Positions 1 through 7,683 of a DNA stretch of 53,119 nt are shown here, in pieces. The stretch's first letter is position 1. Each line of letters starts with the position of its first letter. Position numbers and translations under genes: made by a program. The notes below the pieces were generated by a model that saw only the letters and a program-made list of their open reading frames with translations, did not search any database and had not been told where the DNA came from. The DNA is from Lachnoclostridium sp. UBA903. Its GTDB lineage: Bacteria > Bacillota > Clostridia > Lachnospirales > Lachnospiraceae. The stretch covers positions 46,646 to 99,764 of the forward strand of contig DBEP01000088.1 of NCBI GenBank assembly GCA_002294045.1, given 5' to 3'.

Positions 1-77
1 AACTTACGCAACGCAGTACTAGTGTAATAAGGATGCCCTCTCCGGACATGGCATTTACAGAGGTCCCTTTGTTTTAA

Positions 78-2606
78 TCAATTGAAGCCCTGTTCCGTTC
101 TTGCAATAATATCGTCCTGCAGGGATCTTGACAGAGATGTAAACAAGGCACTGTATCCTGCCACACGTACTACTAAGTTTTTATAATTTTCCGGATTTTC
201 CTGTGCATCCAGAAGTGTCTCCCGGCTTACTACGTTAAACTGCATGTGGCTGCCTTTTTGGTCAAAGTAAGCGCGGATTAGGGAAATGAAATTCTCAAGT
301 CCTTTTATGCCGCTTAAGGCAGAAGGATGGAATTTCTGATTAAATAAGGTTCCGTTGGAAGCAATGAAATGGTCCAGTTTGGAAACGGAATTGGCAGCAG
401 CCGTAGGCCCGTGGGTATCCCTGCCGGAAGCAGGTGAAACGCCGTCCGCCACCGGAGTATTGGCAAGCCTGCCGTCCGGGGTGGCCCCGGTCTGTGCCCC
501 TAAGGGAACGTTGGCGGAAACAGGGTATAAGCCTGCCTGGTATTGGCCGCCGCGGGGATTTCGGTAGGTTTCCAGAGGTTTGGTATAAGTATAGGCAACC
601 TCACGGGCAAATTCGTCTACTTCCGGGATATCATTGCCGAACTTGGGTATTTCAGCAATTATCTCCAGTAAATCATCATATTTTTTCTGTTCTTCTTTTG
701 TTATACCGCCGCTTAATGCCACGGTAAAAATTTCTGCGATTTCCTTTTCCGTAACCTTCTGCCCTTTTGCAACCAGCTCCTTAACGATTTCCAAAGTTGC
801 TTTTTCGGCGACAGCTTTGTCGATTCCCCTTCCGTAATTCATCTCAAGAGCTCTTTTATATTCGGAAAGAGTAATCTTCTTATCTTCAAATACCAGCTTC
901 CTGATTGCAAATAAGGAGTCCGTCATATTGGCGATACCAAAGCCCTGCGGTCCGGTAAAGTTATATATTGCTCCGCCCTCCTGCACGCTTTTGCCCCTTC
1001 CGATACAATCTTCAATCATACTGGATAAGTAGGGGAGAGGGCATCTTTCGGCATGGGCAACGTCAATGGCATTGTCCGCATTTACCATAAGGCCTATCAT
1101 ATAATTCATCTGCTTTTTATATGCTTCAAAAAATTCTTCAAAGGTCTCCATCTTTTCCACATCACCGGTCTGAATGCTTGCCCGGACACCATTATCATTA
1201 CCGTTGCCGAAAACCAGTTCCAAGGGCCTGCACATATTAAAGAATGCCGCATCGTGCCATCCGTCGGTCTTTCCCGCCTTCTGGGGTTCCACACATCCGA
1301 TAATATTGTATTCCCTTGCATCTGCCAGGGTTAAGCCTCTGTTAACCAGAGCAGGAATGATTACCTCATCATTGTAATAAGCCGGCAGGCCGATTCCGGT
1401 ACGGGTTAATTTAGCGGCTTTTAACAAAAACTCATGAGGCGATTTGTTCCATACACGGACAGACAGGGACGGCTGGGGCAAAGCTACGTGCATGGAGGCT
1501 TCAATACACATAAAGGATAAATCATTGGTTACGTCATTGCCGTCTTTATCCTGGCCGCCTGCTATAAGATTCTGGAACAGGCTGTATCCGGCAAAGCCTT
1601 CTGCAGATGCCGCATCCCGTGCTTTATTTAAATCATTTAATTTCACCCAGATACAATCCATTAATTCCTGTGCAAATTCCCGTGTAATTTTACCTGATTT
1701 TATATCCGCTTCATAATAAGGATACATATATTGGTCAAAACGTCCCGGAGATATGGAATGGCCGCTGGATTCTACCTGCAAAAGCATCTGGACAAACCAG
1801 AAGGACTGGCAGGCTTCATAGAAAGAAGCCGCCCCCTTCCCAGGTACATTGGCACAATTTTGGGCAATACGCAGCAGTTCTTCCCTGCGGGTTGTATCCT
1901 GACAGCTTTTCGCTTCTTCCAAAGCAAGTAAGGCATAGCGGTCAGCATAGTCAATAACTGCCTGGCAGCTTATAATAACGGCTTCTAAAAACCCGTGGCG
2001 TCTGGCATAATCCATATCTGAAACTTTCAGCTGAGCCATGGCGGCTTTCGCCTCCGCAATGATACCTTCATAACCGACGGAAAGAACCTTTTCATAAGAA
2101 ACCGTTACATGGCCTACTCCGTTGTAAAAATAATTGCCGGGGGTAAATATGTTATGTTCAATGGCCAGCTTTGCTTCCGGCGCCATGTAAGCAGTTGCCA
2201 GTTCGCTGGTGGTTTTTCCTTCCCAGTACCGATATACTTCACGCAGGATTTCCTTGGTTTCCTCCGAAATGAAAAAGGGATCTGATGTACGGGTGCTGAT
2301 GGTATCAAATTCCGCCTCCAGCCAGGAATAAGAAAATTCAGGGAACACCTGGCATCCTCTGGGAGCCTTTGTGGCACTTCCCACAATCAGTTCATTCTCC
2401 CGGATGGTGACAGGAATATATTTCAGAATATGTTCAAAGGCCTTTGCCCGGCGAAGGATTATGGGCTCCTGCTCGGTCTGCTTATAACTTTCCGTTAGCA
2501 AATATGCCCGGTCAGCTTCAATTTCCGGCATTTTGGCATATAAGTCTTCCACTAATTTTGCTATTCTAGGACTTTTTGTAATTTCCATATCATTATATTT
2601 CTTCAT
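78..2606 (-). CDS. Glycyl radical 1,2-propanediol dehydratase (B12-independent, BMC-associated)
   Basis: Radical enzyme converting 1,2-propanediol to propionaldehyde, expected inside the microcompartment. From the chosen start the protein has 842 residues. The glycyl radical loop RVAGYSA near the C-terminus puts the radical glycine at 817. The thiyl site is in GCVEPQ with Cys438 and Glu440. His166 (in VGH) and Asp452 also fall where I recall them in the Roseburia inulinivorans propanediol dehydratase, which favours diol over choline or glycerol as substrate. The open frame extends 14 codons upstream, but ATG at 2606 is preceded by GGGAG at good spacing and matches the family start, so it is preferred. 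Only about ten residues precede the conserved domain, so there is no long N-terminal targeting extension. The gene follows the DeoR gene after a repeat-filled gap. The activating radical-SAM enzyme it needs is not seen in the remaining 77 bases. Confidence 0.93.
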   Translation of the reverse strand: MKKYNDMEITKSPRIAKLVEDLYAKMPEIEADRAYLLTESYKQTEQEPIILRRAKAFEHILKYIPVTIRENELIVGSATKAPRGCQVFPEFSYSWLEAEFDTISTRTSDPFFISEETKEILREVYRYWEGKTTSELATAYMAPEAKLAIEHNIFTPGNYFYNGVGHVTVSYEKVLSVGYEGIIAEAKAAMAQLKVSDMDYARRHGFLEAVIISCQAVIDYADRYALLALEEAKSCQDTTRREELLRIAQNCANVPGKGAASFYEACQSFWFVQMLLQVESSGHSISPGRFDQYMYPYYEADIKSGKITREFAQELMDCIWVKLNDLNKARDAASAEGFAGYSLFQNLIAGGQDKDGNDVTNDLSFMCIEASMHVALPQPSLSVRVWNKSPHEFLLKAAKLTRTGIGLPAYYNDEVIIPALVNRGLTLADAREYNIIGCVEPQKAGKTDGWHDAAFFNMCRPLELVFGNGNDNGVRASIQTGDVEKMETFEEFFEAYKKQMNYMIGLMVNADNAIDVAHAERCPLPYLSSMIEDCIGRGKSVQEGGAIYNFTGPQGFGIANMTDSLFAIRKLVFEDKKITLSEYKRALEMNYGRGIDKAVAEKATLEIVKELVAKGQKVTEKEIAEIFTVALSGGITKEEQKKYDDLLEIIAEIPKFGNDIPEVDEFAREVAYTYTKPLETYRNPRGGQYQAGLYPVSANVPLGAQTGATPDGRLANTPVADGVSPASGRDTHGPTAAANSVSKLDHFIASNGTLFNQKFHPSALSGIKGLENFISLIRAYFDQKGSHMQFNVVSRETLLDAQENPENYKNLVVRVAGYSALFTSLSRSLQDDIIARTEQGFN

Positions 2607-2717
2607 ACTGTGCTCCCGTCCGCACGCTTGTGCGCGCTTCTTAATCAAAGTTTTTGAAACTTTGTTTCAACCCTGCTCCCATCTGCATTCCGTTTATCCG
2701 CACGCTTTACATACTGT
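2604..2717 (-). repeat. Hairpin/SD repeat cassette inserted at the dehydratase start, flanked by 8-bp direct repeats
   Basis: On the minus strand the stretch between the DeoR stop and the dehydratase start holds two copies of a cassette, each ending in GGAYGGGAGCA (plus-strand TGCTCCC at 2611 and 2674). One copy carries the hairpin GCGCACAAGCGTGC and there is also a TTGAAAC/GTTTCAA palindrome. The 8-mer CATACTGT (plus strand) occurs at both edges, 2604-2611 and 2710-2717. At the outer edge it forms an ATG immediately followed by TAA, behind AAGGAG from the DeoR 3' end. At the inner edge it supplies the real ATG. This looks like an insertion with target duplication that rebuilt the start codon and brought its own ribosome binding site. 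The insertion history is inferred; the repeats are seen. Confidence 0.6.
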
Positions 2718-3491
2718 TTACTCCTTCTCTATTTTATAACGGGTTCTCACTTTCATTGAATTGAAAACCTGTTTCCAGTTCTCGTCCGGTTCGGAATCCG
2801 TAATTAAGGTGTCAATATCAGTCAAATCACCGATTTTTGTAAAAGATATTTTGTCAAATTTGGAATTATCAGCCGCCAGTATTTTTAAATTTGCGGATTC
2901 CAGCATTAATTTCTTAATCTGTGCATCCATTTCATTGGAATCGGATATCCCCTTTTCCATATCAATTCCCTTACAGGAAATGATGGTTTTATCCACATGA
3001 TAGTTGGTAATCATTTTTTCCGCCTGGTAGCCTACCAGGGAAAGGGACCCTTCCCTTAAGGTTCCGCCGGTTGACAATACCTTCCATCCGGCCACCTCGG
3101 ATAATTCCAGTAAAATCTCAATGGAATTGGTTATTATGGTAATATTCTTTTTGTTCTTTAAATGTTTCGCCGCATACACTGCCGTAGAACTTGCATCCAT
3201 CATAATATGATCGCCGTCTTCGATCATGGAACTGATTATTTCCGCAATATACTGCTTATTTGTTACGTTGGCCTTTTTCCTTACCGTATAAGGTAAGTCC
3301 ACATTCAGGCTTTCATTAATAATGGCTCCGCCATAGGTCTTCTTTGCAAAACCCTCTTTTTCGAGCTTTTCCAAATCCCGTCTGATAGTTTCTTCCGTCA
3401 CATGAAAACTCGCACTTAAATCACTGACAACAACACGGCTGTCCCTCTGCAGCATAGCCAGTATTTGATTTCTTCTTTCAATTGCAAGCAT
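2718..3491 (-). CDS. DeoR-family transcriptional regulator
   Basis: A 257-residue DeoR/GlpR-type regulator. An N-terminal winged helix-turn-helix (about residues 5-57, with TIRRDLEKLEKEG) is followed by the DeoR C-terminal sensor domain (about 75-235), including the ITNS and STGG sugar-phosphate-binding type motifs. Regulators of this family usually respond to phosphorylated sugars, so rhamnulose-1-P, fuculose-1-P or DHAP are candidate signals. It sits inside the BMC cluster between the shell genes and the dehydratase, on the same strand, and is the obvious candidate regulator of the locus. The start ATG at 3491 has AGGAATGAG upstream. A likely target is the BMC promoter at 12832-12860, but no binding site can be proven from sequence. 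Confidence 0.9.
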   Translation of the reverse strand: MLAIERRNQILAMLQRDSRVVVSDLSASFHVTEETIRRDLEKLEKEGFAKKTYGGAIINESLNVDLPYTVRKKANVTNKQYIAEIISSMIEDGDHIMMDASSTAVYAAKHLKNKKNITIITNSIEILLELSEVAGWKVLSTGGTLREGSLSLVGYQAEKMITNYHVDKTIISCKGIDMEKGISDSNEMDAQIKKLMLESANLKILAADNSKFDKISFTKIGDLTDIDTLITDSEPDENWKQVFNSMKVRTRYKIEKE

Positions 3492-3522
3492 ATCTCATTC
3501 CTACTTTCATACATGGCAACCG

Positions 3523-3573
3523 TTACTATTCAGCCTTTCGCGGTATCTAGGGCTGAACTGTAGCTGGTAACCA
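3523..3573. repeat. Short inverted repeat (TTCAGCC type), related to the element at 16216-16356
   Basis: Arms GTTAC-n-ATTCAGCC and GGCTGAACTGTAGCTGGTAAC-like face each other around a short GC-rich loop just upstream of the DeoR gene. The same arm motif (GTTCAGCC / GGCTGAACTGTA) bounds the longer element upstream of glmS, so this is probably a short member of the same dispersed family. It lies where the DeoR leader would be transcribed. Confidence 0.45.
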
Positions 3574-3599
3574 CTTAATATTATATAACCTGAATACTA

Positions 3600-3760
3600 T
3601 TATAATATAATGCCGTGCATCCGACTATAGAAACATGGGTTTTGTTTCTATAATATAACTTATCAGAAGTTGTTTTCCAAATTTCTGATAAAAGGCGCTG
3701 TTTTTGCGCCGTGCATCCGATTATAGGAACATGTTTTTTGTTCCTATAATATACTTTTAC
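3600..3760 (-). repeat. Array of four stem-loops between the BMC-T and DeoR genes
   Basis: On the minus strand four hairpins follow one another: TATAGGAAC...GTTCCTATA, GGCGC...GCGCC, TATCAGAA...TTCTGATA and TATAGAAAC...GTTTCTATA. The first and last belong to a repeat unit of about 97 bp whose copies also share GTCGGATGCACGGC or its ATCGGATGCACGGC variant. The TAG stop codon of the BMC-T gene (3744-3746) lies inside the first stem. Such arrays can act as mRNA 3'-end stabilisers, processing sites or attenuators between shell and regulator genes; the role here is inferred. The stems lack the long U-tracts of a classic terminator. Confidence 0.6.
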
Positions 3761-4292
3761 AGAGCTTATCATCCGGATTGGCAATGATGGCGGAATCCAG
3801 CAGCATAGCATTTTCGCCGGCGGCTGCCTTTGCCTTCACAATTGCAGCTTCCACCGCGGCTATTTCTCCTGTTAACAATAAATACGATTTTCCGCACATT
3901 CCCCTTGCTATCCTTAATTCAATCAGCTCCACCTGCGCTGTTTTGGCGGCTTCATCCGCCGCAACGATGATGGAGGCGGCGGAAAAGGTCTCAAGGATTC
4001 CAAGGGCATTGATTTTTTCAATCCGTGTTGCACCGTAAATGGCTGCAAATATGGCTTCATGAGGATTACCAAGAATAAAGCTGTCGATAAGATGTTCACT
4101 ATATCTTGTCCTGGCGGCTTCAATGCAGGCATTAACGGCACTTAGGTCCCCCTTTAACAATACGATATATTTTCCGGGACAGACTGTCTGGGCTTCTATA
4201 ATTTCTACCTGGGCAGTTTTTAACATGGTGTCTGCTGCCAATAATCCTGTTGAAACTGTTTTATATTCAACCATTCCGATTGCCTTACTCAT
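3744..4292 (-). CDS. pduT: BMC-T shell protein, PduT-like (tandem BMC domains, Fe-S site)
   Basis: A 182-residue protein with two BMC domains in tandem, starting at about residues 3 (AIGMVEYKTV) and 95 (ALGILETFSA). It should form trimers that look like shell hexamers. Cys38 in VCPGKY sits where PduT carries the cysteine that binds a [4Fe-4S] cluster in the trimer pore, so an electron-conducting facet is likely. The neighbour upstream encodes the PduS/RnfC-like Fe-S flavoprotein, the usual partner. SD AGAGGA precedes the ATG. Its stop codon is buried in the first hairpin of the downstream array. Confidence 0.9.
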   Translation of the reverse strand: MSKAIGMVEYKTVSTGLLAADTMLKTAQVEIIEAQTVCPGKYIVLLKGDLSAVNACIEAARTRYSEHLIDSFILGNPHEAIFAAIYGATRIEKINALGILETFSAASIIVAADEAAKTAQVELIELRIARGMCGKSYLLLTGEIAAVEAAIVKAKAAAGENAMLLDSAIIANPDDKLCKSIL

Positions 4293-4389
4293 AAAGTGTA
4301 CGTCCTCTCTGCCTTAACTTTTATCTATCTGAAACATAGGAAATAATAAAATGGAACGAAGAAATTCAAGCTTTTCTGGAATTTCCGAA

Positions 4390-5721
4390 TCATACGGACT
4401 TTATTATTACGAAATTATCGTTAGCCTCTAATATTATACCGGTGATAGAGGCATGCACCGGTATGGAAAGCTTTCCTTCGTCAGCCTGTGCAATAATGTC
4501 TCCCCGGTTTACAATATCATTCTTCTTTACTGCTGCCAAAGCTCTGGCTCCGATATGCTGGCTTAAATTTATCTTCACCTGTTTAACTGCTGCTTCTTTC
4601 TCATCCAACGGTGCTTCCACATCATATTCCCTTAAGCCAAGTCTTGCGGTTAACCGTTCCATGGGAATTCTCCGGTATTCCCTCATAAAATGGATTTCTC
4701 TCGAAGGAATTCCTTTTGGTATGGGTATTCCTTTATTTCTCAATCCGGTTTTATATTCCGTTATTAATTTCCTGGGGGACAAATCCTGGGGACAGGCATA
4801 CATTTCGCAGATCCCGCAGGAACAGCAGAACATAGTATCCAAAAACGGGCTCAGGTCCTGTGTCACTCCGCTGGTTGCCGCCCTCATGAACATGTGGGGA
4901 GCAATCGGATGTCCAAGTAAATGTCTCGGACACAAATCCGTACACATCTCACATTGGCAGCAGGCTGCCATGGCTCTTTTCATATCGATGGAAGAGGTTC
5001 CGGATTTTTTATGAACAACGGTATGGTCTTTTGGAAGAACCAGAATTGCATTGGTTGTTTTGGTAATAGTATCATAAGGATTAACGATACCGCCTGTCAT
5101 GGGGCCGCCCATATAATATACATAATCCTCAATTACCGCTTCTCCTGCCAAGGTAACGGCTGCTTCCACCGACATTCCAATCGGCGCTTTTATGGTTATG
5201 GGATTTTTAACTTCTCCTGCTATGGTAAGATATTTCGTATATACCGGCTCCTGCTCCATTACGGCTTTGCAGATATTAAATACCGTTTCTACGTTAAATA
5301 CCGCCACACCGGCTTCAATTGGTATGCTTCCCGGCGGTACTTTTTTGCCGGTTGTTTCATAAATCAGCACCACTTCATCCCCCATGGGGTACACTTCTTC
5401 AAGCAGCTTTAACTGAAAGCCGGAAAATAAATCCAAATTAGCTTTTACTGCTTCCACGGTTTTGGTATAGGCTTCTTTGACCGCTATCATTACCGTTCCT
5501 GCTTCCATGGCTTCTGCCATCATATCCAGGGTGCACATAATCTCATAGGCATATTTCTGCAGCAGCTGCCTGTGAACTTTTAATAAGGGTTCACATTCCG
5601 CACAATTCAGTATAATTATATCAGCTCTTTTGTCTATTTTCGCATAAGTAGGAAATCCGGCGCCGCCCGCACCGGCAACACCATTTTCCTTAACGGTACT
5701 TATCAGATCCTTAATATCCAT
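4390..5721 (-). CDS. pduS: PduS/RnfC-like Fe-S flavoprotein of the microcompartment
   Basis: A 443-residue RnfC-family protein. The N-terminal GAGGAGFPT motif (about residues 17-25) is typical of the flavin/NADH-binding fold of RnfC and NuoF. A SLBB-like segment follows in the middle. Two ferredoxin-type [4Fe-4S] motifs lie at Cys254-257-260-264 and Cys299-302-305-310. A lipoyl/biotinyl-like barrel sits at the C-terminus. In B12-type Pdu compartments PduS reduces cobalamin. Here the dehydratase is a glycyl radical enzyme, so a different job is likely, such as moving electrons across the shell with the PduT-like protein or balancing NADH. Its start is 9 nt after the stop of the BMC-P gene, so the two are probably translationally coupled. 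Confidence 0.9.
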   Translation of the reverse strand: MDIKDLISTVKENGVAGAGGAGFPTYAKIDKRADIIILNCAECEPLLKVHRQLLQKYAYEIMCTLDMMAEAMEAGTVMIAVKEAYTKTVEAVKANLDLFSGFQLKLLEEVYPMGDEVVLIYETTGKKVPPGSIPIEAGVAVFNVETVFNICKAVMEQEPVYTKYLTIAGEVKNPITIKAPIGMSVEAAVTLAGEAVIEDYVYYMGGPMTGGIVNPYDTITKTTNAILVLPKDHTVVHKKSGTSSIDMKRAMAACCQCEMCTDLCPRHLLGHPIAPHMFMRAATSGVTQDLSPFLDTMFCCSCGICEMYACPQDLSPRKLITEYKTGLRNKGIPIPKGIPSREIHFMREYRRIPMERLTARLGLREYDVEAPLDEKEAAVKQVKINLSQHIGARALAAVKKNDIVNRGDIIAQADEGKLSIPVHASITGIILEANDNFVIIKSV

Positions 5722-5730
5722 ATGTCAAAC

Positions 5731-5997
5731 CTACTCCAGTCCGATTCCGTCATCAACAATTCCAACAATCGCAGCATCAATAGGCGCATCTTTCATATTA
5801 CAGCCGATACGTGCCGCACTGCCTTTTGCAACAAGAACAATTTCACCGATACCCGCACCGACATTGTCTATTGCAACAATTCTGCCTTTCCCCTGTTCCA
5901 TTGACTCATATGGTTCCACGATTAAGAATTTACTGCCTACCAGATTTTCATTTTTTCTTGTTGCGACTACGCTGCCTACTACTTTACCTACGATCAT
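5731..5997 (-). CDS. eutN: BMC-P shell vertex protein, EutN/CcmL family
   Basis: An 88-residue EutN/CcmL/PduN protein that forms pentamers closing the vertices of the icosahedral shell. The N-terminal MIVGKVVGSVVATRK and the later GAGIGEIVLVAKGSAAR are characteristic. SD AGGTGG precedes the ATG. It is the only vertex gene in the window and lies between pduL and the PduS-like gene. The gap of about 170 nt upstream holds a small inverted repeat (CTAGTGT...ACACTAG, about 6067-6130). Confidence 0.93.
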   Translation of the reverse strand: MIVGKVVGSVVATRKNENLVGSKFLIVEPYESMEQGKGRIVAIDNVGAGIGEIVLVAKGSAARIGCNMKDAPIDAAIVGIVDDGIGLE

Positions 5998-6169
5998 ATT
6001 TCCACCTACTTATTATTTTCTGTGAATAAGCCTTCTTTTTTATCTCTTTTCCGTTCTGCTTTGTACTAGTGTTCTGTATCGCTCATAATTAGCCAAACAG
6101 CACTGCCTAACTCGTGTACTGCACACTAGCAGATACGTTCTATAATAAAACTTGTTATGTTATTGTTTT

Positions 6170-6820
6170 CTATTTTTTGATAACTGCGGTGTCACCTGTG
6201 CTGATCTTGGCTGCGTTGGCTTCATCCGTATCAATATGCATTTCCAGAGTAAAACTTTTATCCACGCGGATTTTTACATGATTAAAAATAGTGCCTCTTT
6301 CGTTTTCTACCTGTACGGATACGGTATCCCCGTTACTGACACCTGCCGAAACGGCATCTTCCGGTGACATATGGATATGCCTTTTGGCTATAATACAGCC
6401 TTCCTTTAAATAAACGACTCCTTTGGGGCCCACAATTGCAATCGGGGCCGAACCTTTAATATCGCCGGATTCCCTGATTGGAGCCTTAATTCCCAGCTTA
6501 ATCGCATCCGTTGCAGATATTTCTACCTGGGATATCTTACGTACCGGTCCCAGTATTCTGACGTTTTCAATTGCCCTGAGTTTCAGGCCTACTATGGTAA
6601 CTAATTCATTGGATGCAAACTGACCGCCCATTAATTCCTTTTTCCTGGTTAATTCATATCCGTTTCCGAACAGGGTTTCCACATCCTGCTGTGTCAGATG
6701 GACATGTCTTGCCGAAACGCCGATGGGAACAACAAATCCCTGTTCCGTATTTTTTTGATTTATTGCTTCCATTACAAGTCTCGTAATCATTTCAACTGTT
6801 TTTTCTTCCAAGAAGTTCAC
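6170..6820 (-). CDS. pduL: Phosphate propanoyltransferase PduL
   Basis: A 216-residue PduL-type phosphotransacylase, converting propionyl-CoA to propionyl-phosphate and recycling CoA inside the shell. Two PduL barrel halves are visible, with zinc-ligand histidine clusters in SARHVHL (about residue 37) and AKRHIHMSPED (about 144). The first 20 residues form an amphipathic helix typical of an encapsulation peptide. The start is uncertain. The longest frame begins with GTG at 6820 but has a poor ribosome site. A TTG at 6811 has AGGTGA five bases upstream and would trim three residues. No acetate/propionate kinase is seen nearby, so propionyl-P is probably used by a kinase encoded elsewhere. Confidence 0.92.
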   Translation of the reverse strand: MNFLEEKTVEMITRLVMEAINQKNTEQGFVVPIGVSARHVHLTQQDVETLFGNGYELTRKKELMGGQFASNELVTIVGLKLRAIENVRILGPVRKISQVEISATDAIKLGIKAPIRESGDIKGSAPIAIVGPKGVVYLKEGCIIAKRHIHMSPEDAVSAGVSNGDTVSVQVENERGTIFNHVKIRVDKSFTLEMHIDTDEANAAKISTGDTAVIKK

Positions 6821-6930
6821 CTGCTTTTTTCATAAAATTATTTGTCATATCAGTATGGGATTTACAGCTCCATGCGACTTCCCAGTCACAAAGAGCTGTA
6901 TACCAAGGGAATCAAAAGTAGATAAAGCGA

Positions 6931-7371
6931 TTATTTTATAGCCGGAAGAATCTTTTCTACATCCGTATGGGGTCTTGGGATTACATGAGTAGCTACTAAT
7001 TCGCCAAGTTTGGATGCTGAGCTTGCACCGGATTCCACTGCTGCCTTTACTGCTCCTACATCGCCTCTGACCATAACACTTACAAGACCGGAACCGATTT
7101 TTTCCGTACCTACCAAAGTTACGTTAGCTGCCTTTAACATTGCATCCGCTGCTTCAATTGCTGCAACCAGACCTCTTGTTTCCACCATTCCTAATGCTTC
7201 TTGTGCCATTCTTTTTTCCTCCTTGACAGTTGTTTTTACTGTTTCTTTTTTGATTGGTTTTGTTGATTCCTTCACAGTTTCTTTTACTGTTTCTTTTATT
7301 TCTTCTTTTGCTTCTTCTCTTGCTGCTGCTTTTGCGATTACTTTAACTTCAGGCTTTTTTTCTGCTGCCAT
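6931..7371 (-). CDS. BMC-H shell protein with optional 54-residue charged N-terminal extension (two starts)
   Basis: The long product has 146 residues. Residues 55-146 are a canonical PduA/EutM-like BMC-H domain with the pore motif KIGSG. Residues 1-54 are a Lys/Glu/Thr-rich, repetitive segment (repeats of KETVK) without hydrophobic character. Both starts look functional. ATG at 7371 has AAAGGAG five bases upstream, and the internal ATG at 7209 has a perfect AAGGAGG eight bases upstream (7218-7224). The short form of 92 residues would be nearly identical in design to the BMC-H encoded at 7853-8128. PduB/PduB' of Salmonella is a known case of two shell forms from one gene, but that is a BMC-T. 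The use of both starts here is inferred. Confidence 0.88.
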   Translation of the reverse strand: MAAEKKPEVKVIAKAAAREEAKEEIKETVKETVKESTKPIKKETVKTTVKEEKRMAQEALGMVETRGLVAAIEAADAMLKAANVTLVGTEKIGSGLVSVMVRGDVGAVKAAVESGASSASKLGELVATHVIPRPHTDVEKILPAIK

Positions 7372-7398
7372 ATTAGCTCCTTTTGCATTTAAGCATCA

Positions 7399-7683
7399 TT
7401 ACTTTTTATTTAACCTGCCTGCACTTATATTTACCATTCTGATTGTCTCTTCATGTGGGTTAGGGATTACTGCATGCACGCAGGGTTTCATAGCTTTTTC
7501 AGCTGCGGTCTCTACTGCCTGTTTCACCGCAGACACGTCGCCCTGAACGATTATTGTTACAAGTCTTCCGCCTAGTTTCCGCTCCCAGGTAACAAATTCC
7601 ACATTCGCTGTCTTGCACATGGTATCCAGTGCTTCCACTGCTGCCGTTACACTGGGAATTTCAATAAATCCGAATGATTTCAT
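7399..7683 (-). CDS. BMC-H shell protein (pore variant)
   Basis: A 94-residue single-domain BMC-H protein (GFIEIPSVTAAVEALDTM). The pore loop reads KLGGRLV instead of KIGSGLV, placing an arginine near the pore, and the lineage differs from its PduA-like neighbours. It probably makes a minority hexamer with a different permeability. The start ATG follows GGGAGCATAAA; this GGGAG is the tail of a repeat cassette occupying the gap upstream, so translation may depend on how that repeat folds. Confidence 0.92.
   Translation of the reverse strand: MKSFGFIEIPSVTAAVEALDTMCKTANVEFVTWERKLGGRLVTIIVQGDVSAVKQAVETAAEKAMKPCVHAVIPNPHEETIRMVNISAGRLNKK

Noticed and set aside
3600..3760. Possible CRISPR array
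   Set aside because: Only two copies of the longer repeat, each itself a hairpin, with another pair of hairpins between them; no regular spacers and no cas genes.
4442..5014. 190-codon plus-strand frame opposite the PduS-like gene
   Set aside because: Shadow of a real gene with two intact Fe-S motifs on the other strand.
7010..7546. 178-codon open frame on the plus strand opposite two BMC-H genes
   Set aside because: It is antisense to Ala/Val-rich shell genes whose codon use opens the opposite frame; no SD and no family resemblance.
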